This document shows, one piece after another, positions 35,364 to 44,409 of a DNA stretch of 64,000 nucleotides (position 1 is its first letter; each line of letters starts with the position of its first letter). The DNA comes from Paludibacteraceae bacterium (lineage in GTDB: Bacteria > Bacteroidota > Bacteroidia > Bacteroidales > Paludibacteraceae): the NCBI GenBank assembly GCA_017962085.1, contig JAGCWA010000014.1, positions 1 to 64,000 of the forward strand, written 5' to 3'. Both the position numbers and the translations under genes were made by a program. The notes below the pieces were generated by a model. The model did not search any database and had not been told where the DNA came from. It was given only the letters and a program-made list of their open reading frames with translations.

Positions 35364-37670
35364 TCAGAAAGGATAACCCACGGCGAAGTGGAGCGCACAA
35401 TCATCCGACCAATTGAGGCCATGGAAACGCCAACGTTCCCTACCCTCCCTAGCTGGGTTGAAGGCCTTCACACCCACATCGAAGCGGATCAGGAAATAAG
35501 AGAAATCGAGGCGGATACCCAAGCCATAGGCCAAGGCGATCTGTTCGTAAAGTTTCGTGAAATTGAACTGCCCCCTCGGTTGGGAAGGCGAATTCTTCAA
35601 GGTCCATATATTACCCGCATCCATAAATGCGGCGGCCTCCGCCTTCCAAATCAGTTTCGTACGGTACTCTAAATTCAACAGCAACTTCACGTCACCCGAC
35701 TGTTTCACGAAATCATTGTAACTGTCTGAATAATAGCGGCCCGGACCCAACGTGCGCACCGACCAGCCCCTCACACCATTGGCGCCACCGCCGAAGAAAC
35801 GACGCTCGAATGGAACGACCGACGCATTACCGTAAGGGCAAGCGACACCTAAACCGATATGATAGACCAGACGGCTCCTACCATCCAATTTGATGTTATA
35901 GGAGTAGTCCGCCTCCGCCTTCACATACTGGGAGAAAGGAATCTTGCCAATCGTATATTGTCCGGAAGAGTCCTTGGAAGAGACCAGATGGCAGATACCA
36001 TTCAGCAAAGCGCCCGCCGACTCGAAGGCGATACGGTAATAGGTCTTATTCGAACGAGTGACCTGCGCTTGGTTATCATAAGAGATGGCGAAGCCCGAAT
36101 TCATCACGAAGTGGTCCGAATAGCTCTCACGCAAGACCGAGTAGCGATCCGCGCTATATATGGAATCGAACGACCTGCTGGTCTCGATATCCACATAGTT
36201 CAAGTCTATCAGATCCAACGTATACCTATAGAAACGACGCAGGGTCCACAGATACTTCATGCTGGTGGCGATGGATTTACGCTCGTACGTGTTAGGGCGG
36301 ACTTGGTAATTATAGCGCACGTTGAACTCCGTACTGGCGGAGATACGTCTCTTGAAGTCACGGTTCAAGAAAGGGAACATGAAGCGAGGAAATGTGAGCC
36401 CCACACTTCCGCCCAAGTCCAACACATACTTATGGAGGATATCCGACAAGCCCGAATAAGCCTCCTGCGCATACCTTCCCCTCACGCTCAGCACCTCCGA
36501 ACCGTGGAAAATGTTCTTATGCGCATAGCCCAAATTCAGGGCGAAACCCAAGTCACCGTCCGAGTTGGTACCCTCCACATCCAAGGAGAAGGACTGAGGC
36601 TTGGCAGGATAGAGATCGATCTCGCAATCCACCTCATGCCGATCATTCTGCAAATCCGTGAAACGGATATTGGACGATCGGAGAATACCCAATCCGTTCA
36701 GTCTGGAGTAGGTACGCTCCACAAAGAACTCATTATAAAGGGAGTCCGTCTCAATACGTAGCTCATCCTCCACCACAGAGGGACGAAGGAAAGGTTTCCC
36801 CTTGACAAGAACCGTCATGTTATCCGAATGGCGCAACGTGTCCCAGATCACCTCCTCGTTCGGAGTCTCCGACCGCGCATGTTCCGTGACATAGATATGG
36901 CGCACCCTATAACGGTCATGGTTCGTCTCCTCCCTATCCCCATTAGGAAGCACCCTGCTGTAAGGCTTCAGGTGCAGGGTAACGTCCACCTGATGGTTCC
37001 CCACACTACTATCCGCGGTATAATTCAGGAAATCCTTGTTGAATCGATAATATCCACGTCGACGGAGGAATCGGCTCAGGCGTTCCCGCTCCTCGTCCAG
37101 TTCGTCCACGTCGAAAAGCATGCCCGGCTTCAACTTTGTGCTCTGCAATCCACCCCTCATGTGGAGGATGGAGTCCAAAACACGGTCGCTCGGGATATCA
37201 CTCTCCACCTTACGTATACGGTAAGGAACGTTCGGCACGATCTTGTAAGAGACCTCCGCCTTTTTCTTCTTGAGTTTCACGGAAGAGGAGACCTCAGCGT
37301 TCATATAGCCTTTAGACTTCATAAAAGCCTGCAACTCCTTTTCCGACCGATACGTCAGGAAAGGATCATAAACGACAGGAGCCTCACCGATACTCCTCAA
37401 TTTGCGGTTGATACGTTTCGTGGAGTCACGTCCCGAAAGATTATAGACACCCAAATAGATACGGAATAGTCCAAAAGCCTTGAAATTAGGCTTTTGCCGT
37501 AGATGTTTCGTCAAATCATTATTATTGACGGTACCATTGACTCCGTCAAAAGAGACCTTGTCCAACAGGTAACTATCCTTCGGCACATACTTAGTCGTTG
37601 AGCATGACGACAGCAAGAGAACCACCGCCATCCCAATCATCAACGAGAGCTTGTAAAAGTGCCTTTCCAT
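35364..37670 (-). CDS. tamL: TamL-type Omp85 outer-membrane lipoprotein (BamA/TamA family)
   Basis: Outer-membrane assembly or transport barrel, 768 residues. A lipoprotein signal peptide with lipobox LLSSC (VVLLLSSCSTTKYVPKDSY) is what separates Bacteroidetes TamL from TamA. POTRA-like repeats follow to about residue 400 (KVSFDGVNGTVNNNDL onward), then a 16-strand barrel with the conserved loop RRFFGGGANGVRGWSVRTLG and the C-terminal strand ending FAVGYPF. No TamB gene is adjacent in this window. Divergent from the mutase gene, with back-to-back promoters. Confidence 0.92.
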   Translation of the reverse strand: MERHFYKLSLMIGMAVVLLLSSCSTTKYVPKDSYLLDKVSFDGVNGTVNNNDLTKHLRQKPNFKAFGLFRIYLGVYNLSGRDSTKRINRKLRSIGEAPVVYDPFLTYRSEKELQAFMKSKGYMNAEVSSSVKLKKKKAEVSYKIVPNVPYRIRKVESDIPSDRVLDSILHMRGGLQSTKLKPGMLFDVDELDEERERLSRFLRRRGYYRFNKDFLNYTADSSVGNHQVDVTLHLKPYSRVLPNGDREETNHDRYRVRHIYVTEHARSETPNEEVIWDTLRHSDNMTVLVKGKPFLRPSVVEDELRIETDSLYNEFFVERTYSRLNGLGILRSSNIRFTDLQNDRHEVDCEIDLYPAKPQSFSLDVEGTNSDGDLGFALNLGYAHKNIFHGSEVLSVRGRYAQEAYSGLSDILHKYVLDLGGSVGLTFPRFMFPFLNRDFKRRISASTEFNVRYNYQVRPNTYERKSIATSMKYLWTLRRFYRYTLDLIDLNYVDIETSRSFDSIYSADRYSVLRESYSDHFVMNSGFAISYDNQAQVTRSNKTYYRIAFESAGALLNGICHLVSSKDSSGQYTIGKIPFSQYVKAEADYSYNIKLDGRSRLVYHIGLGVACPYGNASVVPFERRFFGGGANGVRGWSVRTLGPGRYYSDSYNDFVKQSGDVKLLLNLEYRTKLIWKAEAAAFMDAGNIWTLKNSPSQPRGQFNFTKLYEQIALAYGLGIRLDFSYFLIRFDVGVKAFNPAREGRERWRFHGLNWSDDCALHFAVGYPF

Positions 37671-37688
37671 TTGTTAATAATCTTCGTA

Positions 37689-37696
37689 CAAAGATA
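37689..37696 (-). promoter_or_regulatory. -7 box for tamL
   Basis: Minus strand TATCTTTG, 19 bp before the tamL start. It is 23 bp from the divergent box at 37720. Confidence 0.6.
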
Positions 37697-37719
37697 CGAC
37701 TTAAGAATAAAAAATTAAG

Positions 37720-37727
37720 TATATTTG
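37720..37727 (+). promoter_or_regulatory. -7 box for the mutase gene
   Basis: TATATTTG, exact TAnnTTTG, 39 bp before ATG 37766. Confidence 0.6.
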
Positions 37728-37765
37728 CAACGTTTGGTTTAAAAAAAATATAAATACAATCAATA

Positions 37766-39157
37766 ATGACACTTATTAAATCTATTTCCGGCATACGCGG
37801 AACAATCGGAGGAGCCGTCGGTGACGGATTGACCCCTCTGGACGTAGTAAAATTCACAGCCGCCTACGGCACGTGGATAAAAAGGAACACACAGTGCAAG
37901 AACAACCTTATCGTAGTGGGAAGAGACGCCCGCATATCGGGTGAGATGGTAGACCACCTCGTCACGGGTACCCTTATCGGACTCGGATTGAACGTGACCA
38001 ACATCGGACTGGCCTCCACACCGACAACCGAAATCGCAGTGCAGAAGGAGAAGGCTTGCGGAGGCATCATCCTCACCGCCAGCCACAACCCTAAGCAATG
38101 GAACGCCTTGAAACTCCTCAACGAGAGGGGCGAGTTCCTCAACGACAAAGAGGGGAAGGCAGTATTGTCCATGGCGGAGAACAATGATTACGAGTTCGCC
38201 GAGGTAGACAACCTTGGCAAAGTGACCTATAAAAACGATTACAACAACATCCACATCGACGACGTGCTCAAGCTGAAGCTCGTGGACGTGGAGGCCATCA
38301 AGAAAGCCAACTTCAAGGTAGCCATCGACTGCGTCAACTCAGTCGGAGGCATCGTGATCCCTCAGTTGCTGGAGCGTTTGGGCGTGAAGAACATCATCAA
38401 GCTCAACTGCGACCCGACGGGCAAATTCGCGCACAATCCGGAGCCATTGCCAGCGCACCTCACTGAAATTTCAGAAAAGATGAAGGTGGAGAAGGCGGAT
38501 GTGGGATTCGTCGTAGACCCGGACGTGGACAGATTGGCCATGATCTGCGAAGACGGAGAGATGTTCGGCGAAGAGTACACATTGGTTTCCGTGGCGGACT
38601 ATATCCTGAGCAACACGCCAGGTAACACGGTCTCCAACCTCAGCTCCACCCGCGCTTTACGTGACGTGACCCGTCAGCATGGAGGTCAATACAATGCGGC
38701 GGCCGTAGGCGAGGTGAACGTGGTAGCCAAGATGAAGGAGACCAACGCCATCATAGGTGGCGAGGGCAACGGCGGCGTCATCTACCCTGAAAGCCACTAC
38801 GGAAGAGACGCGCTCGTGGGCATCTCCCTGTTCCTCTCCCTCATGGCGAAGAAGGGCATGAAGCCTACGGAATTGAGAAAACAATATCCTCCATACTTCA
38901 TCTCGAAGAACAAGATCCAACTGACACCAGACATCAATGTGGACAACATCTTGGCGCAGATGAAGGAGAAATACAAGAACGAGGAAGTGAACGACATCGA
39001 CGGAGTGAAGATAGACTTCGCGGATTGCTGGGTACACCTGCGCAAATCCAACACGGAGCCAATCATCCGTATCTATTCGGAAGCCTCCACCATGGAGAAA
39101 GCCGACAACTTGGCGAAGAAAATCATGGGAGAGATAGAGGCCATCTACAAGAAATAA
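37766..39157 (+). CDS. glmM: Phosphoglucosamine mutase / phosphomannomutase (GlmM-like)
   Basis: Alpha-D-phosphohexomutase, 463 residues, four domains. IKSISGIRGTIGG at the N-terminus, the phosphoserine loop TASHNPKQWNALKLL, the metal-binding loop DPDVDRLAMICEDGE (D-x-D-x-D), the sugar-binding loop GGEGNGGVIYPE and the phosphate-binding RKSNTEPIIRIYSEA are visible. Peptidoglycan and LPS precursor synthesis (GlcN-6-P to GlcN-1-P) is the likeliest role, but mannose-phosphate specificity cannot be excluded. Followed by a strong terminator. Confidence 0.9.
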   Translation: MTLIKSISGIRGTIGGAVGDGLTPLDVVKFTAAYGTWIKRNTQCKNNLIVVGRDARISGEMVDHLVTGTLIGLGLNVTNIGLASTPTTEIAVQKEKACGGIILTASHNPKQWNALKLLNERGEFLNDKEGKAVLSMAENNDYEFAEVDNLGKVTYKNDYNNIHIDDVLKLKLVDVEAIKKANFKVAIDCVNSVGGIVIPQLLERLGVKNIIKLNCDPTGKFAHNPEPLPAHLTEISEKMKVEKADVGFVVDPDVDRLAMICEDGEMFGEEYTLVSVADYILSNTPGNTVSNLSSTRALRDVTRQHGGQYNAAAVGEVNVVAKMKETNAIIGGEGNGGVIYPESHYGRDALVGISLFLSLMAKKGMKPTELRKQYPPYFISKNKIQLTPDINVDNILAQMKEKYKNEEVNDIDGVKIDFADCWVHLRKSNTEPIIRIYSEASTMEKADNLAKKIMGEIEAIYKK

Positions 39158-39176
39158 GAGGCCTACAACAAAAAGG

Positions 39177-39223
39177 AAGAGGATGCGTCAGACCGGTTGG
39201 TCAGCGCATCCTCTTATTTTTTC
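39177..39223 (+). terminator. Terminator after the mutase gene
   Basis: AAGAGGATGCG / CGCATCCTCTT stem with a further inner GACC-GGTT-GGTC hairpin, then ATTTTTTC. Probably bidirectional. Confidence 0.85.
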
Positions 39224-39280
39224 AGGACTTTCAAAGGAAACACACGGGAAGAGGAGCACCCCACCCCACGAGCCTAAGAA

Positions 39281-40093
39281 CTATAGAGTCCGTTGGAAGG
39301 TAAACATATCAGGGAAAGCCGAGGCGGCATCCACCTCACGCTTGAAGAATCCGAAGACGGAAGAGCCGGAGCCAGACATGGAAGCGTAGAGCGCATCCTG
39401 TTCGTACATCCACTCCTTGATCATCTTCACTGTCGGATGAGTCTCAAAAACACTCGTCTCGAAATCATTCACGATATTATATTTCCACTCTGAAATCGGT
39501 TTCTGGACCATTTCCGAGAGAGGCAAGACCGTATTCTTAGGGGAGACCTTCGAGTAAGCCTCCTTCGTGGAGACAAAGTCGTCAGGCTTCACCAGAAGGA
39601 AGGAAACCCCCTCCAGAGAGAATTCGATAGGTTGCAGCTCATCCCCGATGCCCGTCACATAAGAGGGTTTATTTTGGATGAAGAAGGGGCAATCCGCACC
39701 CACCTTCGCAGCGACAGACTCCATTTGAGGAATATCCATGCAGAGATGGAACAAATCATTGAACAGTTTAATGGCGAAAGAGGCGTCGGAGGATCCGCCG
39801 CCCAAACCCGCGCCGGAAGGGATGACCTTTTCAAGATATATCTTCACGGCAGGAAGGTCGTACTGTTCCTTCAGCAAACGGTATGCCTTCAAGACAGAAT
39901 TATCGTTCACATCCCCCTCCAAAGGAAGTCCGCCGACACGCATCTCCGTCACGCCGTCATCAGCAGCGACAACCTCCAGGACATCCCTCAAGGGAATAGG
40001 ATAGAAAACGCTCTCGATATCATGGTATCCATTTTTCCTCACGCCGGTAATATTCAATCCGACGTTAATCTTTGCATTAGGGAAGACTATCAT
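39281..40093 (-). CDS. ispE: 4-diphosphocytidyl-2-C-methyl-D-erythritol kinase IspE
   Basis: GHMP kinase of the MEP isoprenoid pathway, 270 residues. FPNAKINVGLNITGVRKNGY (substrate side), the ATP-binding PSGAGLGGGSSDASFAIKL and the C-terminal MSGSGSSVFGFF are classic. An open frame runs upstream to 40228, but the family N-terminus starts at ATG 40093 and the -7 box at 40118 lies inside the extension. It stands alone. Confidence 0.95.
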   Translation of the reverse strand: MIVFPNAKINVGLNITGVRKNGYHDIESVFYPIPLRDVLEVVAADDGVTEMRVGGLPLEGDVNDNSVLKAYRLLKEQYDLPAVKIYLEKVIPSGAGLGGGSSDASFAIKLFNDLFHLCMDIPQMESVAAKVGADCPFFIQNKPSYVTGIGDELQPIEFSLEGVSFLLVKPDDFVSTKEAYSKVSPKNTVLPLSEMVQKPISEWKYNIVNDFETSVFETHPTVKMIKEWMYEQDALYASMSGSGSSVFGFFKREVDAASAFPDMFTFQRTL

Positions 40094-40117
40094 CACTCTA
40101 AAGTTTTTTTCACAACG

Positions 40118-40125
40118 CAAAAATA
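40118..40125 (-). promoter_or_regulatory. -7 box for ispE
   Basis: Minus strand TATTTTTG, 25 bp before ATG 40093. Confidence 0.6.
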
Positions 40126-40330
40126 ACAAAAAATCCGCAAAAAGGGAGAAAGGGTTCGATAGAATTCCCTCACGATTGTCAGTCAACAAGTTAGGGGCAT
40201 CAAAAAATATTCCTTTACACAATATCAATAGAATAGAAAATCAAGGATAAATAGCAAAAATAAAAAGAAAAAAGTTACACCTCAAAGAGAAATAAGTATT
40301 ACAAAAATTTGAATCTAAGAAGATAATTTT

Positions 40331-40338
40331 TATCTTTG
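40331..40338 (+). promoter_or_regulatory. -7 box for the DUF2007-Usp gene
   Basis: TATCTTTG, exact TAnnTTTG; leader about 60 nt. Confidence 0.6.
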
Positions 40339-40406
40339 AAGTAGATATGTGAAGGAAGAGATTTGATGAGATAGTGATTTGATGAATTGGAAAAAGGAGA
40401 AAAAAC

Positions 40407-41507
40407 ATGGAAGAAAATTTGGTGACATTGGCGATACACACCTATGAGAAAGCCCAGATATTAAAGTCTGTGTTGGAGGTGCATGGAATTGACGTATACA
40501 TACACAGCGTCAACCAATTCCTGCCAGTTGGTGTAAGAGTTCGCATCAAAGAGAGTGACCTGCCGAAAGCGTTAGGCATCATTGAGGAGATGAATAACAA
40601 GGACGGGATTAACAAAGCGTTGGAAGAGATGAACAAGAAGCCGATGGTACTGCTTCCGATAGATTTCTCCGACTATTCGTTGAAAGCGTGCGAGTTCGCG
40701 TTCCCGTTGGCGGCGACACTGGATGCGGAGGTGGTGTTATTCCATGCCTATCTTCCCCCATCGTTCTCCACCATGCCAATCGGAGATGTGATCAACCACG
40801 AAGGAAGGACGGAAGAGTCCGCCCTCGAACTGTTAGAAAGCGCAAAAAAGAACCTGGTCGAACTGGAGGCCAAGATAGAAGGCTACATAATCGAGGGGAA
40901 ATGGCCACGCACGAAGTACCGTCACGTACTCCGCGAAGGCGTACCCGAAGACCAAATCCTAGGCTATGCGGAAAGGCACAACCCAAGGGTTATCATCATG
41001 GGATCGAGAGGTAGCGACAAGAAGGACATGGACTTCATCGGGAGTGTGACGGCGGAGATCATCGAGCGTTCACACGTGCCGGTGTTCGCCATACCGGAGA
41101 ACATCAGCCTCAACGGGTTTGAGGAGATCAAGAAGGTGGCATTCTCCACGACCTTCGACGACAAGGACCTGATCGCATTCGACAAGATGATGACATTGCT
41201 GAAGCCCAACAACGTGAGCGTCCACTTCATACATTTCGAGAACAAGGACGACAGATGGGCGGAGATCAAGTTGAGCGGCATCAAGGCCTATTTCCAGCAG
41301 AACTATCCGGACAACAAGTTCGAATACAGTTTGGTACCAGGAACTGACATTTTATCCGCTTACGACGAGTTCATTCATAAAAACAATATTGATGCCATAG
41401 CCCTGACAACGCACAGAAGAAATCTGATTTCCAGACTATTTAACCCAAGCATGGCAAGGAAAATGATATTCCACACGGACACACCGATGTTCGTTTTCCA
41501 TGCATAA
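40407..41507 (+). CDS. DUF2007 - universal stress protein fusion (tandem Usp domains)
   Basis: 366 residues, cytoplasmic. Residues 1-62 (ENLVTLAIHTYEKAQILKSV... ALGIIEEM) match DUF2007, a small putative signal-transducing fold. Two UspA domains follow. The first (about 75-230) keeps the ATP motif G-x2-G-x9-G-S in MGSRGSDKKDMDFIGSVTA. The second (about 235-366) has lost these glycines (ALTTHRRNLISRLFNPSMAR), so it probably does not bind ATP. Single-gene unit with its own promoter and a tandem direct repeat in the leader. The role is presumably stress signalling; no target is known. Confidence 0.88.
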   Translation: MEENLVTLAIHTYEKAQILKSVLEVHGIDVYIHSVNQFLPVGVRVRIKESDLPKALGIIEEMNNKDGINKALEEMNKKPMVLLPIDFSDYSLKACEFAFPLAATLDAEVVLFHAYLPPSFSTMPIGDVINHEGRTEESALELLESAKKNLVELEAKIEGYIIEGKWPRTKYRHVLREGVPEDQILGYAERHNPRVIIMGSRGSDKKDMDFIGSVTAEIIERSHVPVFAIPENISLNGFEEIKKVAFSTTFDDKDLIAFDKMMTLLKPNNVSVHFIHFENKDDRWAEIKLSGIKAYFQQNYPDNKFEYSLVPGTDILSAYDEFIHKNNIDAIALTTHRRNLISRLFNPSMARKMIFHTDTPMFVFHA

Positions 41508-41590
41508 ACGTTGGAAGAAGAAAAAGTTGATGTGACGAACAGATAAAATGATTGGATGATTTGAGGTTGAATATTAGTAAGATTAGATTA

Positions 41591-42556
41591 ATGACGAATA
41601 GATTATACAAAATCGGAGGATTAGCCACAGCGACGATCTTATCCCTTTGCGAATGCGCAGCGGATAACACGGTGAAATTCGGGGCATCCCCCAACCATGA
41701 GGTTCATTACCAGGCGCCGACCATTCCGGACGAAATCAGTTTCTGCGGCGAACGGATAGACTTATCGAATTATTACCTTCGGGAAAGGTTTGACAGGGAA
41801 CTGTTGAGTTTCTCCTATTGGCACTCGCAAGTGTTCCTTTTCATCAAACGGGCGAATAAGTTCTTCCCTATCATCGAACCGATCCTGAAAGAGAACGGCG
41901 TACCTGACGACTTCAAATACTTGGCTCTCATCGAGAGCAATTTGGACCAAAGGGCGCAATCCCCCGCAAAAGCGGTCGGAATTTGGCAAATCTTACCGGG
42001 CACGGGCAAAGACGCAGGGTTGGTCATCAATGATGACGTGGACGAAAGATATAATGTGGAAAAGGCCACAAAGGTGGCTTGTTCAATGCTGAAACACACG
42101 CACGATGCGGCAGGCAGCTGGACACTGGCCGCGGCGGCATACAACACCGGGCACGCGCGCGTCATGAGACAGATTGACACACAACAAACGAACAATTACT
42201 TCGACATGTTGTTCAGCGAAGAGACAAACAGGTATGTCTTCAGAATCATCATGGCAAAGTACCTTATGGAGAATCCCCAAAGAATGGGGTTCTATCTGAC
42301 GAGGGAAGACTTGTACTACCCAGTCGAGTCGGATGTCGTGAAGGTGGACACCACGATAGACAACCTGACGGATTTCGCGAAGGAGAGAGGCATCAATTAC
42401 CAGCTGCTCAAAGACTCGAATCCATGGCTCAGAAGCAACAAGTTGCCGAACAAGGAAGGAAAAGAATTTTTCATAAAAATACCAAGGAAAGAGGCACTGA
42501 AATTCAATCCCGAAAAAGGGAAAGTACATCAAGCGAATTGGGTCACAAACCCATAG
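41591..42556 (+). CDS. Lytic transglycosylase (SLT family, MltD-like)
   Basis: Exported peptidoglycan lytic transglycosylase, 321 residues from ATG 41591. A hydrophobic N-terminus (LYKIGGLATATILSLCEC) serves for export. The SLT domain shows the catalytic glutamate in LALIESNLDQRAQ, then KAVGIWQILPGTG and AAAYNTGHARVM. The C-terminal part (from about 240) has one LysM-like segment (TTIDNLTDFAKERGINYQLL). The open frame begins at 41552, but the signal peptide starts at 41591. The next gene follows after 26 bp. Confidence 0.88.
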   Translation: MTNRLYKIGGLATATILSLCECAADNTVKFGASPNHEVHYQAPTIPDEISFCGERIDLSNYYLRERFDRELLSFSYWHSQVFLFIKRANKFFPIIEPILKENGVPDDFKYLALIESNLDQRAQSPAKAVGIWQILPGTGKDAGLVINDDVDERYNVEKATKVACSMLKHTHDAAGSWTLAAAAYNTGHARVMRQIDTQQTNNYFDMLFSEETNRYVFRIIMAKYLMENPQRMGFYLTREDLYYPVESDVVKVDTTIDNLTDFAKERGINYQLLKDSNPWLRSNKLPNKEGKEFFIKIPRKEALKFNPEKGKVHQANWVTNP

Positions 42557-42582
42557 TATAAACGGATTTAAGGACAAAGATT

Positions 42583-43065
42583 ATGAAAAGAGTGTTTAAA
42601 TATATATTATATCTCTTATTCGCCGTCAGCTCTATCGGCACGGCGAACGCACAATCTATTGCGTTCAAATCCTTTAGACAGACCGATGGTGTCGTCACGC
42701 AACAATCCAAGGGATTATACGTTTGGGGTGCATGGGAGCAGAGTTCCACCATCATCGTCCTTGACATGTCCAACAACTACATAGTCACAGACGACAAGCT
42801 GAACAAAAAAGTAACCGTTTTCGAAATATTCGACAAACCCCAGAAATGGATTGTCAAAAAGGATTACAAATATCTCAACTACGAGTGCATGAACAAACGA
42901 ACGCTGGAAAAGTATTACATTAAACTCTACGAATACGATTCCGGAGAGTTCCGCGTCACAGTCATGTCCCCTAAAAAATCGACCAGATACTCCGTTGTCT
43001 TCCTGAAAGACTACGAAATGGAAGATGAATTAGAGGCGAAAGTGAAGAAAGCCTTCGAGAAATAA
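42583..43065 (+). CDS. Secreted hypothetical protein
   Basis: 160 residues. Signal peptide MKRVFKYILYLLFAVSSIGT with cleavage near NAQ|S, then a beta-rich domain (GLYVWGAWEQSSTIIVLDMS) and a charged C-terminal helix. I do not recognise the family. It lies 26 bp after the transglycosylase, likely in the same transcript, ending at the terminator at 43087. Confidence 0.7.
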   Translation: MKRVFKYILYLLFAVSSIGTANAQSIAFKSFRQTDGVVTQQSKGLYVWGAWEQSSTIIVLDMSNNYIVTDDKLNKKVTVFEIFDKPQKWIVKKDYKYLNYECMNKRTLEKYYIKLYEYDSGEFRVTVMSPKKSTRYSVVFLKDYEMEDELEAKVKKAFEK

Positions 43066-43086
43066 ACCGAGGGACACGGCACAACA

Positions 43087-43123
43087 AAAAAAAGCGGCAG
43101 GAGCTTATCCTACCGCTTTTTTT
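43087..43123 (+). terminator. Terminator after 43065
   Basis: AAAAAAGCGGCAGGA / TCCTACCGCTTTTTTT with a 5-nt loop; symmetrical, so it can also serve the convergent lipoprotein gene at 43155. Confidence 0.85.
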
Positions 43124-43154
43124 CATGGGCACCCCTCATAAGGGAGCTACACAA

Positions 43155-43550
43155 TCAATTCTCAGCCATCGCTATTCCGATGGTCCTACCCTGAACCAGC
43201 GTGTCTGTCCACACATAATCATGGGACGTGCTGATCACACGGCAACAACGAATATGAGTATACCCCGCACGACGCACATCGTGGAGAAATGTCCTCGCCA
43301 AATTATCCTGGAAATGCTCCTCGCCCCTACGGGAAGAGCAGCCAACATACATCGTGTCCCCAACGACCGTGGAGAGATCCAAATAATTCACCGCGGCCAT
43401 ATTGCTAACAAAGCTTCGTTCATCAGCCAATTTTTCCTCAGGAGTCATCTCCGAATAAGACTTCACAGCTGGTTTCTCCTTTATCTCCGTCACATACGCA
43501 CAAGAAGAAAGCAGAACGACTATACCTAAAACTAACATCGGTTTTCCCAT
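43155..43550 (-). CDS. Small hypothetical lipoprotein
   Basis: 131 residues from ATG 43550 (MGKPMLVLGIVVLLSSC), lipobox LLSSC. The mature part (VGDTMYVGCSSRRGEEHFQD to GRTIGIAMAEN) is compact with alternating polar strands; no family is recognised. A longer frame to 43610 crosses the -7 box and is rejected. Confidence 0.7.
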   Translation of the reverse strand: MGKPMLVLGIVVLLSSCAYVTEIKEKPAVKSYSEMTPEEKLADERSFVSNMAAVNYLDLSTVVGDTMYVGCSSRRGEEHFQDNLARTFLHDVRRAGYTHIRCCRVISTSHDYVWTDTLVQGRTIGIAMAEN

Positions 43551-43583
43551 CTCGACTATAAACTTTTCTGTTACACAATCATA

Positions 43584-43591
43584 CAAAAATA
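43584..43591 (-). promoter_or_regulatory. -7 box for the lipoprotein at 43155
   Basis: Minus strand TATTTTTG, 34 bp before ATG 43550. Confidence 0.55.
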
Positions 43592-43750
43592 AAGAAAACA
43601 CACAAAACAAGCAAAAAAAGGATTTAAGAATAATAAATTCTCAAAACCAAATTTTTCAGGAAACAAATAAAAACAACCAATTCCAACAAACAATAAAGGA
43701 GGCGAACAAATATGCCCGCCTCCTCTATTCCTTTACCTAACTGCGAAAGA

Positions 43751-43978
43751 TTACTCTACTACAGCGGCAACAGCAGCAGCGGCTGAATCAACTACAGCAG
43801 TAGCAGCTGAATCAACAACAGCAGCAGCTGAGTCAACAACAGCAGTTGCAGAGTCAACAACCTCAGCAGCCAAGCTATCTACAGTTTGTGCAGCTTCTTC
43901 TACCTTAGGAGCAGGTTCTGTGCATGCTGCAAAAGCGAATGCAGATACAACAGCGAAAAATAAAACTACTTTTTTCAT
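43751..43978 (-). CDS. Low-complexity Ala/Val/Asp/Ser repeat lipoprotein
   Basis: 75 residues. Signal peptide MKKVVLFFAVVSAFAFAAC (lipobox FAAC), then PAPKVEEAAQTVDSLAAEV and four units of about 8 residues built on VVDSA(A/T)A. The mature chain is predicted to be a single long amphipathic helix, with Asp/Ser on one face, like a small Lpp-type rod. This suggests an envelope spacer or coiled-coil lipoprotein, by inference. It has its own promoter and a 70-nt leader. Confidence 0.8.
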   Translation of the reverse strand: MKKVVLFFAVVSAFAFAACTEPAPKVEEAAQTVDSLAAEVVDSATAVVDSAAAVVDSAATAVVDSAAAAVAAVVE

Positions 43979-44055
43979 TTTTTTATTATTAAAAAATTAA
44001 ACAACGTTTTCTAAAATTTCTTTTAATCGTCTATTGTCCTATTTCTAAAACACCG

Positions 44056-44063
44056 CAAAGTTA
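44056..44063 (-). promoter_or_regulatory. -7 box for the repeat lipoprotein
   Basis: Minus strand TAACTTTG, 78 bp before the start at 43978. Confidence 0.5.
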
Positions 44064-44371
44064 AATATTTTTTTTTACAACAATCCAATAAGCATAATAT
44101 TTTTTTCCCGAGGCATAAAAAAATTTTTAAAAAAAACACAATTTTCTATGAATCAATGAAATAAAACAACATATCGGAATCCGAAAAATCAATAAAAACA
44201 GCACAAGAAGACCCGAAAAAACCCTATTGGAAGAGTTTTTCCCTTCAAATGGCATAATGAAATCGAGCATTTTCGCCCTATTCCGAAGAAACCGTGAATG
44301 GATTTGTCCCCAAAAGATGTGAGAGGTGAGAAAAACTACCGAATTCGATTTACAGAACCCACCTTTAATAT

Positions 44372-44379
44372 TATCTTTG
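44372..44379 (+). promoter_or_regulatory. -7 box for the OMP gene
   Basis: TATCTTTG, exact match; 31 bp before ATG 44410, excluding the upstream ATG at 44326. Confidence 0.6.
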
Positions 44380-44409
44380 TACCCAAAAGAAATAAGGACA
44401 AAAATAGAA

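Larger units (their letters stand above)
40094..40406. other. Divergent intergenic region between ispE and the stress-protein gene
   Basis: No gene. It holds the ispE promoter box (40118-40125, minus), the stress-protein box (40331-40338, plus) and, in the leader of the latter, the direct repeat GATTTGATGA at 40360-40369 and 40376-40385. Confidence 0.6.
43979..44409. other. AT-rich intergenic region with two divergent promoters
   Basis: No gene. It holds -7 boxes at 44056-44063 (minus) and 44372-44379 (plus). The open frame on the minus strand at 44127-44612 overlaps the OMP gene and has no support. Confidence 0.55.

Noticed and set aside
35859-36761. A 300-codon plus-strand frame opposite tamL
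   Set aside because: Antisense shadow; the opposite strand encodes a complete Omp85 protein.
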